Positions 22,655 to 30,185 of a stretch of 33,318 nucleotides of DNA are shown here, piece after piece. Position 1 is the first letter of the stretch; each line of letters begins with the position of its first letter. The notes beneath the pieces were generated by a model. The model did no database searches, was not told the DNA's origin, and saw only the letters and a list, made by a program, of their open reading frames with translations. The translations under genes and the position numbers were made by a program. This DNA comes from DATARH01 sp036273175 (GTDB lineage: Bacteria; Pseudomonadota; Alphaproteobacteria; ATCC43930; CGMCC-115725): NCBI GenBank assembly GCA_036273175.1, contig DASUIE010000200.1, forward strand, positions 1 to 33,318, given 5' to 3'.

Positions 22655-23644
22655 GTGGGGTCGTGTGAAGTGGCTGGGCCGATCCCGGTCATCGATCTCG
22701 GCCCCTACCTCGCCGGCGCGCCGGATGCGGTCGAGCGCACCGCCGCCGAGCTGCGCCACGCGCTGACCGAAATCGGGTTCTATTTCATCGTCAACCACGG
22801 CATCTCGTCCGATCTCGTTCGCGAAACCTTCCGCCAGACGGCGCGGTTCCACGCGCAGCCGCTGGCGAAAAAGCTGGAGGTCGGGCTCGACCGCCACAAT
22901 GTCGGCTACCTGCCGATGAAGGGCGATACGCTGCGCAACTCGACCGTCGCCACCGTAACCAAGGCCAACCTCAACGAGGCGCTGTTCGTCGCGCGCGACC
23001 TCCCGCCCGACCATCCGGAGGTCGCGGCCGGCCGCCGCTTTCGCAGCGCCAACCGCTGGCCGGCCGAGCTGCCCGGTTTTCGCGAGACCGTGGTCGAGTA
23101 TTGCGGCGCGCTGGAGCGGCTGGTGCGCCGCATGGTGCGCCTCTACGCCCGCGCGCTCGATCTGCCGGCCGAATATTTCGACGCGGCGTTCTCCGAGCCC
23201 CAGTACAAGCTGCGGGCCACGCACTATCCGGACCAGCCCGCCGCGGCCGATGACGAATTCGGCATCGCGCCGCACACGGATACGAGCTTTCTGACCTTGC
23301 TGGCGCCGAACGAGGTGCCCGGCTTGTCGATCCGCACCCGGAGCGGCGACTGGATTGCCGCGCCGCCGGTCCCGGACGCCTTCGTCGTCAACGGCGGTCA
23401 GCTTTTGCTGCGCTGGACCAACGACCGCTTCCTCGCGACGCCGCACCGCGCGGTAAACCGGTCGGGCGGTGAGCGCTATGCGCTGGCGTTTTTCTGCGAC
23501 GCCAATATCGATTGGCCGATCGCCGCGGTGCCGACCTGCGTCGGGCCCGGCAACCCGCCGAAATATCCGACGACCTATTTCACCGAGTACATGGCCGAGT
23601 ACCAGGCGCGGAACTACAACATCTTCCGCGCCGAGGCCGGTTAG
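22655..23644 (+). CDS. Isopenicillin-N-synthase-like Fe(II)/2-oxoglutarate oxygenase
   Basis: 329 residues from GTG 22655; GTG 22670 (MAGPIPVIDLGPYL) is an equally plausible start. The DIOX_N domain IPVIDLGPYLAG ... GFYFIVNHGISSDLV is at 10-130, and the double-stranded beta-helix carries Fe ligands His207 and Asp209 (IAPHTDTSFLTLL) and His264 (RFLATPHRAVN). The 2-oxoglutarate Arg is Arg274 (GERYALAFF; the usual RxS reads R-Y-A). Oxidises a small organic substrate; function not predictable. Overlap-free but only 1 nt after the CoA-transferase stop, so part of the same operon. Its TAG shares TTAG (23641-23644) with the convergent molybdoenzyme gene, which uses TAA on the other strand. Confidence 0.9.
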   Translation: MGSCEVAGPIPVIDLGPYLAGAPDAVERTAAELRHALTEIGFYFIVNHGISSDLVRETFRQTARFHAQPLAKKLEVGLDRHNVGYLPMKGDTLRNSTVATVTKANLNEALFVARDLPPDHPEVAAGRRFRSANRWPAELPGFRETVVEYCGALERLVRRMVRLYARALDLPAEYFDAAFSEPQYKLRATHYPDQPAAADDEFGIAPHTDTSFLTLLAPNEVPGLSIRTRSGDWIAAPPVPDAFVVNGGQLLLRWTNDRFLATPHRAVNRSGGERYALAFFCDANIDWPIAAVPTCVGPGNPPKYPTTYFTEYMAEYQARNYNIFRAEAG

Positions 23645-25797
23645 GCGGGCGCCACCTCGACGCTATTTGTGTTGTAGGTCGTCGCGCCGCACGGCGCGGT
23701 GCGGTCGGCGGTCAGCACGTTGGCCGCGCCGCCGGTGTCGGCGCCGCTCGCGTCGGGCGCATGCCAGGCGCCTTCATTGATCGACACGACGCCGCGGGCA
23801 ATCCGGCCGGTGACCTTTGCCGTCATTACCGTCGCGCCGTATTGGTTGAACACGCGGACCCGGCCGCCATCGGCGATCCCGCGCGCCGCCGCATCGTCGG
23901 GATGCAGCCACACCGCATCCGGGTCGATGCGGGCGAGGCCGGGCTGGTTGCCGTGGATCGAGTGGGTGCGCGCCTTCGATTTGGGCGTGCACAGGGCCAG
24001 CGGATAGCGCGGGTCGGGCTCCGGCGGTGCGATCCAGTTCGGCAGGGCGGGGATCGCGCCGAGGCCGTACGGGTCGGGACGGGCGGCCAGCACGGTCGAA
24101 TAAATCTCGATCTTGCCGGTCGGGGTCGTGAACTTCTTGTCGGCGAACGCGACCGCGTGCTCAGGCGCCGGAAAGCGGGCGACGCCGGCTTCGGCGAAGG
24201 CGTCGAAATCGTCGACGGCGTCGCGGGTCAGCTCGCGCAGCCATTCCGCTTCGCTCTTGTCGGAGTAACCGGAGATGCCCGTGCGGCGGGCGAGCTCGGC
24301 GAAAATGTCGATATCGTTGCGGCACTCGTACATCGGCTCGATCGCCTGCCGCATATAGATCGCGTAGTGCAGCGCGCCGGCCCACGGGGTGTGGACGTCG
24401 TTGCGCTCCCAGAATGTCGTCGCCGGCAAAACGATGTCGGCGTGGCGCGCCGTCGGGGTCAGGAAATGGTCCTGCGCGACGAAAAACTCGACCCCGTCGA
24501 GCGCGCCGAGGATTTTGTTGATGTTCGGGCACTGGTTGAACAGGTCGCCGCCCGAGGAATAGATCGCCTTGATGTCGGCCGGGTAGCCGCCGGCCTTGCC
24601 GCGCGCCAGCAGATCGGCGAGGAGCGGCGACGACACCTTGGCGTCGACCGGATTTTTGCCGGTCGGGATCATCCTGACCCCGGCGCGGCCGGTGGCGCCG
24701 TTGCTGGTGCCGGAATTTCCGCCGGGGATTCCGACATTGCCGGTGATCGCGGCGAGCGCATAGGCGGCGCGGTGGAACTGCTCGCCGTAAAGCGTGCGTC
24801 CGCCGGCATAACCGGTCTGCATCGCGGCGGGTTTCGTCGCCGCGAACTCGATCGCGAGCCGCCGCAAGGTCGCGGCCGGGACGCCGGTCAGCGGTTCCGC
24901 CCATTCCGGGGTCTTGGCGACGCCGTCGGCTGCCCCGGTGAGATAGGCGCGGTATTCGTCGAGCCCATGCACATGGCGGTCGCAATAATCGGCGTCGTGC
25001 AGCCCCTCGGACAGCATCGCCTGCGCCATCGCGATCAGCGCGGCGGCATCGGTCGAGGGGCGGATGAAGATGTGCTCGTCGGCGAGGCGGCGGCTCGTCT
25101 CGGTCTCGCGCGGGTCGACGCAGACGATTCGTGCGCCGGCCTCCTTCGCGCGACGCAGATACTGCATCGTGCCGGTGCCGAAGGTGCCGTCGCCGGGGCT
25201 CCAGCCCCACATCAGGATGAGCCGGGAATTCGCGAAATCGCTCGGCTCGCGCCCGGCGGTCTTGTAGTCGACCGACTCGCCATAGGTCATCTTGAGGGCG
25301 AAGATCTCGGCCTCGGCCGACATGTTCGACCACAGCTCGGTGCAGCCGCCGAACATATAGAGAAAGCGCTGCGCCGCCGCGCGGCCATGCAGCATCGACT
25401 GGCTGCCGGTGCGGGTCGCGTCGAGGATCGCGGCGTTGCCGTAAGCCTCCCGCACCCGCTGCAACTCGCGCGCCACTTCGTCGAGCGCCTCGTCCCACGA
25501 GATCTGCTCGAACCGGCCCGAGCCGCGCGGTCCCGCCCGCCGCATCGGGTATTGCAGCCGGTCGGGGTGATAAGTGCGCTCGATTTGTCCGACCCCGCGG
25601 CCGCACGCCGCGAGCGGCGGCAGTTCGGGGTCCCACCGCCGGGCATCGGTCGAGATGTGGACGATGCGGCCGTCGCGGACATGCGCGTTGACGACGCAGC
25701 GCCCGCCGCAATTATGCCCGCAGGTGCTGGTGACGATCGTTTCGCCCGGCTGCGCCGGCCTGCGCGGGGCTTCGTAGAGGGTTGTGCGTGCAGTCAT
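23641..25797 (-). CDS. Molybdopterin oxidoreductase, DMSO-reductase family catalytic subunit
   Basis: 718 residues. N-terminal [4Fe-4S] site: Cys26-x3-Cys30-x3-Cys34 (STCGHNCGGRCVVN) and Cys65 (LAACGRGVGQIERTYHPDRL). Molybdopterin-binding segments ISWDEALDEVARELQ, LILMWGWSPGDGTFGTGTM, IRPSTDAAALIAMAQAML, HFLTPTARHADIVLPATTFWERND, and the C-terminal LHPDDAAARGIADGGRVRVFNQYGA dinucleotide-binding domain are intact. Closest in style to DmsA/BisC-type reductases. No Tat signal is visible at the N-terminus, so it is probably cytoplasmic, and no iron-sulfur or membrane-anchor subunit gene is adjacent. Electron donor and substrate unknown. The stop overlaps the convergent oxygenase gene by four bases. 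54 bp lie between its start and the prfC stop. Confidence 0.92.
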   Translation of the reverse strand: MTARTTLYEAPRRPAQPGETIVTSTCGHNCGGRCVVNAHVRDGRIVHISTDARRWDPELPPLAACGRGVGQIERTYHPDRLQYPMRRAGPRGSGRFEQISWDEALDEVARELQRVREAYGNAAILDATRTGSQSMLHGRAAAQRFLYMFGGCTELWSNMSAEAEIFALKMTYGESVDYKTAGREPSDFANSRLILMWGWSPGDGTFGTGTMQYLRRAKEAGARIVCVDPRETETSRRLADEHIFIRPSTDAAALIAMAQAMLSEGLHDADYCDRHVHGLDEYRAYLTGAADGVAKTPEWAEPLTGVPAATLRRLAIEFAATKPAAMQTGYAGGRTLYGEQFHRAAYALAAITGNVGIPGGNSGTSNGATGRAGVRMIPTGKNPVDAKVSSPLLADLLARGKAGGYPADIKAIYSSGGDLFNQCPNINKILGALDGVEFFVAQDHFLTPTARHADIVLPATTFWERNDVHTPWAGALHYAIYMRQAIEPMYECRNDIDIFAELARRTGISGYSDKSEAEWLRELTRDAVDDFDAFAEAGVARFPAPEHAVAFADKKFTTPTGKIEIYSTVLAARPDPYGLGAIPALPNWIAPPEPDPRYPLALCTPKSKARTHSIHGNQPGLARIDPDAVWLHPDDAAARGIADGGRVRVFNQYGATVMTAKVTGRIARGVVSINEGAWHAPDASGADTGGAANVLTADRTAPCGATTYNTNSVEVAPA

Positions 25798-25851
25798 GGG
25801 GCTGCCTGTACCACCATTCGCGCCCCGGAACCATCGGCCGCGGCCGAAGTG

Positions 25852-27435
25852 TCAGGTCTGCTCGCGCGTCTCCTTGAAGCGGATGGCCGGGAATTCCTCG
25901 ATCGTCGTGCGCAGGTCCCAGGCGTTGCGGGCGAGGAAGACCGGGATGCCGTCATGGTCCTCGGCGAAGGCGCCGGAGTTGCGGCTGCGCAGCTTGTCGA
26001 GTTCGGCGCGGTCGGCGTCGAGCCAGCGCGCCGCCTCGAACGGCGCGCCTTCGAGCCGGGTCGCCAGGTTGTATTCGGCCTCCAGCCGTGCCTGCAGCAC
26101 ATCGAGCTGCAGCGCGCCGACGACGCCGATGACCCAATCGCTGCCGCTCGCCGGCTTGAACACGCGCGTCACCCCCTCCTCGGCGAGCTGCTCGAGCGCG
26201 TGGCGCAAATGCTTCGAGCGCATCGGGTCCTCGATCCGTACTCGCCGGAGCAGCTCCGGGGCAAAGCTCGGGATGCCGGTGACGCGGAGATCGTCGCCCT
26301 CGGTCAGCGTGTCGCCGATCCTGAGCGTGCCGTGGTTGGGAATGCCGATGATGTCGCCGGGCCACGCCTCTTCGGCGAGATTCCGCTCGCGCGCCAGGAA
26401 GAAAACCGGGCTCTGCACCGACATGACCCGCCCGGTGCGCACGTTCTTCAGCTTCATCCCGCGCTGGAAGCGTCCCGAACACATTCTGACGAGCGCGATG
26501 CGGTCGCGGTGCTGCGGGTCGATATTGGCCTGCACCTTGAAGACAAAGGCCGAGACGGAGCCCGCTTCCGGCTCGATCGGCGCCGGCTCCGCGGGTTGCG
26601 GGCGTGGCGGCGGACTTTCGGCGGCGACGCCGTGGAGCAGCTCGCGCACCCCGAAATTGTTGAGCGCGCTGCCGAAATAAACCGGCGTCAGATGCCCCTC
26701 GCGGAATGCGCCGAGGTCGAACGGCTTGCACAGGCCGCGCACCATCTCGACCTCCTCGCGGAGCGTTGCGATGGCTTTCTCCGGCAGCAGGGACGGGAGC
26801 TTCGGGTCGTCGAGCCCGGTGCAGCGGATCGGGTCGGTCAGCCGCTCGTGCGTGTCGCGGTCGAACAGCAGGAGCGCGTCGTTGAACAGATCGTAGGTGC
26901 CGAGGAAGTCGCGCCCCATCCCGATCGGCCAGCTCGCCGGGGTCGCGTCGAGCGCCAGCGTCTGCTCGATCTCGTCGATCAGGTCGAACGGCTCGCGCGC
27001 CTCGCGGTCCATCTTGTTGACGAAGGTGACGATCGGCACATCCCGCAGGCGGCACACCTCGAACAGCTTGCGCGTCTGCTCCTCGATGCCGCGCGCCGCG
27101 TCGAGCACCATCACGGCGCTGTCGACCGCGGTCAGCGTGCGATAGGTATCCTCGCTGAAATCCTGGTGGCCCGGCGTGTCGAGCAGGTTGAAGGTCAGTC
27201 CGTCATAGTCGAAGGTCATCACCGCCGACGATACCGAGATGCCGCGCTCGCGCTCGATCGCCATCCAGTCCGAGCGCGTGCGCCGCCGCTCGCCGCGCGC
27301 CCGGACCTCGCCGGCGAGCTGGATCGCGCCGCCGAACAGCAGCAGCTTTTCGGTCAAGGTGGTTTTGCCGGCGTCGGGGTGCGAAATGATCGCAAAGGTG
27401 CGCCGCCGCGCGATCTCGTCGGAAAGGGAGCGCAT
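25852..27435 (-). CDS. prfC: Peptide chain release factor 3 (RF3)
   Basis: 527 residues, full length. GTPase that removes RF1/RF2 from the ribosome after peptide release. G1 SHPDAGKTTLTE (18-29), SDWMAIERERGISVSSAVM switch region, G3 DTPGHQDFSEDTYRTL, G4 VNKMDREAREPFDLIDEIE, followed by domain II (FVFKVQANIDPQHRDRIALVR, the RF3-specific segment) and domain III (GVVGALQLDVLQARLEAEY). The PPPRPQPAEPAPIEPEAG insert between G-domain and domain II is longer and more Pro-rich than in E. coli. The ATG shares one base with the SCO1 stop (TGATG), so translation is coupled to the copper-chaperone genes. Confidence 0.96.
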   Translation of the reverse strand: MRSLSDEIARRRTFAIISHPDAGKTTLTEKLLLFGGAIQLAGEVRARGERRRTRSDWMAIERERGISVSSAVMTFDYDGLTFNLLDTPGHQDFSEDTYRTLTAVDSAVMVLDAARGIEEQTRKLFEVCRLRDVPIVTFVNKMDREAREPFDLIDEIEQTLALDATPASWPIGMGRDFLGTYDLFNDALLLFDRDTHERLTDPIRCTGLDDPKLPSLLPEKAIATLREEVEMVRGLCKPFDLGAFREGHLTPVYFGSALNNFGVRELLHGVAAESPPPRPQPAEPAPIEPEAGSVSAFVFKVQANIDPQHRDRIALVRMCSGRFQRGMKLKNVRTGRVMSVQSPVFFLARERNLAEEAWPGDIIGIPNHGTLRIGDTLTEGDDLRVTGIPSFAPELLRRVRIEDPMRSKHLRHALEQLAEEGVTRVFKPASGSDWVIGVVGALQLDVLQARLEAEYNLATRLEGAPFEAARWLDADRAELDKLRSRNSGAFAEDHDGIPVFLARNAWDLRTTIEEFPAIRFKETREQT

Positions 27436-28070
27436 CAGGAGAGCAGTTTCCGCAGCCTCTCGGCAATCTTGTCGGCGGGGTCGTCCGGCGCGAAGGTGGC
27501 GGTAAAGCGCCCCTCCGGGTCCATCACATAGATGAGCGCGCTGTGGTCCATGTCATACCCGCCATCCTTGGTCGGGTGCTTGGCATAGAAGACGCGGTAG
27601 TCTTTGGCGGCCTCGGCGACCTGGGCCGAGGTGCCGGTCAGCGCGGTGATCGGAGCGGAAAAGCTCGACACGTATTCCTTGAGCACCTGGGGCGTGTCGC
27701 GCTCGGGGTCGACGCTGATGAAAACAACCCCGATCCTGTCGCGCGCCTTCGCTCCCAGCTTCTCGAAGGCCAGCGACAGCTCGTTCATCGTCGTCGGGCA
27801 GACATCCGGGCAATGCGTATAGCCAAAGAACACCAGCTCCCATTTGCCCTTCATGTTGGCGTCGGTGAAGGTCTTCCCGTTCTGGTCGACGAGGGTGAAC
27901 TTACCGCCGATCATCGAGGCGAGCGCCGAGCCGGCGGCGCCTTGCGGCCGGTCCTCCAGCGCATAAAACAGCAGCACCCCGGCCGCCAGCACCAGCATCC
28001 CGGCGGCGAGAACCGCACCCAGCAAGAGGCGCGGCGGGCCGGCCGGCTTCTCGGGCGCGGTGTCGGGCAT
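27435..28070 (-). CDS. SCO1/SenC-family copper chaperone
   Basis: 211 residues: one N-terminal membrane anchor (about 13-38) and a periplasmic thioredoxin-fold domain with the copper ligands Cys87 and Cys91 (GYTHCPDVCPTT) and His176 (GYDMDHSALIYVMDPEG). Inserts copper into the CuA site of cytochrome c oxidase or acts as a thiol-disulfide reductase for it; in Rhodobacter the orthologue SenC is linked to RegB signalling. Overlaps the PCuAC gene upstream (TGATG at 28072-28068) and prfC downstream in the same way, giving a tight three-gene operon PCuAC-SCO1-prfC. Confidence 0.95.
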   Translation of the reverse strand: MPDTAPEKPAGPPRLLLGAVLAAGMLVLAAGVLLFYALEDRPQGAAGSALASMIGGKFTLVDQNGKTFTDANMKGKWELVFFGYTHCPDVCPTTMNELSLAFEKLGAKARDRIGVVFISVDPERDTPQVLKEYVSSFSAPITALTGTSAQVAEAAKDYRVFYAKHPTKDGGYDMDHSALIYVMDPEGRFTATFAPDDPADKIAERLRKLLS

Positions 28071-28546
28071 CAGTGTCCCATCGGCATCTTCATGCCGCCG
28101 CCGGCAGGTCCCATCGATCCGGCCTTTTCGACCGGGACGGCGATTTCGCGGGTGCCGGATTTGGCGAACTGGAGGGTCAGCGGGATCTTGTCGCCCTCCT
28201 TCAGCGGCCCGGTCAGCGCCGACAGCATGATGTGGATGCCGCCCGGCTTGAGTGTCACCGCCTGGCCCGCCGGCAGCTCGACGCCGCCGGGCAGCGCCCG
28301 CATCTTCATGACCCCGTTATCGATCGTCATCGTATGAAGATCGGATTGCCGCGCCGCCGGGGTCGATACCGACACGAGCCGGTCCGCGGTGGGTGCGGTC
28401 AGGGTCAGGTAGGCCGCCGCGGTGGTCGCCCCGGCCGGGGTCGCGCGCGCCCAGGCGTCGGTAATCCGCACCTCGCCGGTTTGGGCCCGGGCGACTCCGG
28501 CCATCGCGGCTAGCGCCACAGCGAAAACGACGAATCTCAACCGCAT
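28070..28546 (-). CDS. PCuAC-family periplasmic copper chaperone
   Basis: 158 residues. Signal peptide MRLRFVVFAVALAAMAGVARA, then a cupredoxin-like domain with the H-x10-M-x22-H-x-M copper(I) site: His71 (SDLHTMT), Met82 (VMKMRAL), His105 and Met107 (PGGIHIML). A C-terminal Met/Gly/His tail (GGGMKMPMGH) offers an extra copper-binding site seen in some relatives. Delivers copper to CuA/CuB of haem-copper oxidases together with SCO1, whose gene it overlaps. First gene of the operon; promoter should lie in the short stretch between 28547 and the cpdR gene or further upstream. Confidence 0.95.
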   Translation of the reverse strand: MRLRFVVFAVALAAMAGVARAQTGEVRITDAWARATPAGATTAAAYLTLTAPTADRLVSVSTPAARQSDLHTMTIDNGVMKMRALPGGVELPAGQAVTLKPGGIHIMLSALTGPLKEGDKIPLTLQFAKSGTREIAVPVEKAGSMGPAGGGMKMPMGH

Positions 28547-28567
28547 GACTGACTTCCCGAAAACCCG

Positions 28568-28927
28568 CTACTCGGTCAGCAGGTGCTCGACCTCTTCGAT
28601 CAGATGGCGCAGATGGAACGGCTTTGCCAGTACCCTGGGCCGGTTCGGCGTCATCCCCTCGTCATGGATCGCCACCGCCGCAAACCCGGTGATGAACATC
28701 ACCCTTATACCCGGCTGCAGCTCCGACACCTTCCGCGCTAAATCGACGCCGTTCAGCTCCGGCATCACGATATCGGCCAGCAGCAGGTCGTAGTTGATTT
28801 TTTCGGCCATCGACAGGGCCGCCGCGCCGTCGCCGAGCGCATCGACCGCATAGCCGGCGCGCCGCAACCCCCGCTGGAGAAAGGCGCGCAGCTGATCGTC
28901 GTCTTCCGCTAGCAGGATGCGGGCCAT
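28568..28927 (-). CDS. cpdR: CpdR-type single-domain response regulator
   Basis: 119 residues from MARILLAEDDDQLRAFLQRG: receiver domain only, with acidic residues Glu8-Asp9-Asp10, phospho-acceptor Asp52 (LLLADIVMPELNGVDLA), Thr80 (FITGF) and Lys102 (AKPFHL). The sequence order and the absence of an output domain match CpdR, which in Caulobacter and rhizobia primes ClpXP for degradation of cell-cycle regulators in a phosphorylation-dependent way. An ATG three codons upstream (MLLMARILL) is possible; the start chosen is that of known CpdRs. Divergent from the N-formylglutamate amidohydrolase gene, the same neighbourhood reported in other Alphaproteobacteria. Confidence 0.9.
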   Translation of the reverse strand: MARILLAEDDDQLRAFLQRGLRRAGYAVDALGDGAAALSMAEKINYDLLLADIVMPELNGVDLARKVSELQPGIRVMFITGFAAVAIHDEGMTPNRPRVLAKPFHLRHLIEEVEHLLTE

Positions 28928-29006
28928 AAGCAGCATCTAACATGAGGCTGGGCGCGGCGAAAGTGAGCCTCGTGACAGCGGCGCGGCGCGGCACTAAGCT
29001 CGCGCG

Positions 29007-29891
29007 ATGGACGGCCCGGATTTGCCTCCGCAGGCACCGTATGACGCAATCGAGGTGCGCCAGCCGATGGCGCATCTGCTGCCGCTGGTCCTCGCCTCCC
29101 CGCATAGCGGAAATCGGTACCCGCCCGCCTTCGTCGCGGCTTCGCGCCTCGATCCGCTGACCTTGCGCCGCTCCGAAGACAGCTTTGTCGACGAGATTTT
29201 CGCCGCCGCGCCGGTGCTCGGCGTCCCGCTGATCGCGGCGTCGTTTCCGCGCGCCTATCTCGATGTCAACCGCGAGCCGTACGAGCTCGATCCGGCGATG
29301 TTCGCCGATTCGCTGCCGAGCTATGTCAATGCGCGCTCGCCGCGGGTGCGGATGGGGCTCGGCACGATCGCCCGCGTCGTCGCCAGCGGCGAAGAGATTT
29401 ATGCCGGCAAGCTCCTCTTCGCGGAAGCCGAGCGGCGGATCGACGCGCTCTATCAGCCGTATCACACCGCGTTGCGCCGGCTGGTCGAGGCCACCCAGGC
29501 GCAGTTTGGCGGCTGCCTGTTGATCGATTGCCATTCGATGCCCTCGGCGGCCGGCGCGGTCGACGGGCGCGATGGCGCCGACATCGTGCTCGGCGATTGC
29601 CACGGCGCCGCCTGCGGCGAGCGGATTGTCGAGGCGGCGCGCCATTTTCTCGCCGAGCGCGGCTTCGCGGTCGCGCTGAACGCCCCTTATGCGGGCGGCT
29701 TCACCACCGGGCATTACGGCCATCCGCGTCGCGGCCGCCACGCGTTGCAGATCGAGATCAACCGCGCCCTCTACATGGACGAGCGCAACTACCGGCGCAA
29801 GCCGGCCTTCGACCGGTTGGCGCTCGAAATGGCGGGCCTGATCGAGACCCTTGGCGGGGTGATGCGCGAGCTTCTGTCGCGCGAGACGTAA
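29007..29891 (+). CDS. N-formylglutamate amidohydrolase family protein
   Basis: 294 residues. Zn-dependent deformylase fold (FGase/HutG2-like): VLASPHSGNRYP (His of the metal site), SEDSFVDEIF (Asp/Glu), PRAYLDVNREPYELDP, LLIDCHSMPS (metal Asp-x-His), and GGFTTGHYGHPRRGRHALQIEINRALYMDE. The last block is the typical signature. Cleaves N-formyl-L-glutamate to glutamate and formate in histidine catabolism, though the cpdR-linked orthologues often occur without hut genes and may have another substrate. Followed on the other strand by a candidate sRNA gene. Confidence 0.92.
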   Translation: MDGPDLPPQAPYDAIEVRQPMAHLLPLVLASPHSGNRYPPAFVAASRLDPLTLRRSEDSFVDEIFAAAPVLGVPLIAASFPRAYLDVNREPYELDPAMFADSLPSYVNARSPRVRMGLGTIARVVASGEEIYAGKLLFAEAERRIDALYQPYHTALRRLVEATQAQFGGCLLIDCHSMPSAAGAVDGRDGADIVLGDCHGAACGERIVEAARHFLAERGFAVALNAPYAGGFTTGHYGHPRRGRHALQIEINRALYMDERNYRRKPAFDRLALEMAGLIETLGGVMRELLSRET

Positions 29892-29904
29892 AACAGCGGG
29901 CCGC

Positions 29905-29933
29905 AAAAAAACGGGCCGTGCACGCACGGCCCG
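29905..29933 (-). terminator. Intrinsic terminator of the candidate sRNA
   Basis: CGGGCCGTG / CACGGCCCG stem of at least 9 bp with loop CGTG-type (29912-29933), followed on the minus strand by seven T (complement of A 29911-29905). On the plus strand no T-tract follows, so it serves the minus strand. Confidence 0.85.
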
Positions 29934-29998
29934 AGTTCAGGGAGGAAACGCCTAGAAGACGTACGATATGACCGTCGCTGGGACGATCCATATCGCAC
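29905..29998 (-). ncRNA. Candidate small RNA with anti-Shine-Dalgarno segment
   Basis: On the minus strand a good promoter is followed by about 94 nt with three parts. (1) A hairpin at 29995-29964: CGATATG paired with CATATCG and GTC with GAC across a 5-nt loop, about 13 bp with one bulged G and one G-U pair. (2) An unpaired linker holding UUUCCUCCC (29948-29940), complementary to a strong ribosome site. (3) A GC-rich hairpin followed by seven U. No ORF of note lies inside. Alphaproteobacterial trans-acting sRNAs often show CCUCCUCCC-like motifs between two hairpins, so a role in translational repression is inferred. No close family can be named from sequence alone. Confidence 0.65.
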
Positions 29999-30003
29999 TG
30001 CAC

Positions 30004-30031
30004 AATTTAATCGGCGATCCTCCGAAGTCAA
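30004..30031 (-). promoter_or_regulatory. Promoter of the candidate sRNA
   Basis: TTGACT (30031-30026) and TTAAAT or TAAATT (30010-30004) on the minus strand with a 15-16 nt spacer; the AT-rich -10 stands out in this GC-rich genome. Predicted transcription start near 29998. Confidence 0.6.
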
Positions 30032-30185
30032 CCCCTCTTTTAAAAAATCGTTTTGTCTCCTCGGGTTGTGGTCAAATCGTCGCATCCGGGAACGGATTGC
30101 GCTTACGCTGCGCCGCACAAGGATTCGCACTCGCCAGCGCCCCGGGGTTTTGGCATGGTTGACCCACTCATCGGGGGAAGGGGAC

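Noticed and set aside
23512..27531. Very long open plus-strand frame (over 1300 codons) across the molybdoenzyme and prfC genes
   Set aside because: Runs antisense through two genes with intact catalytic motifs; low-complexity translation and no start signal.
29968..30162. Plus-strand 64-codon ORF preceded by GGGAGGAAA
   Set aside because: The ATG is about 20 nt from that motif, the translation has no coherent features, and the minus-strand promoter, hairpins and T-tract explain the region better.
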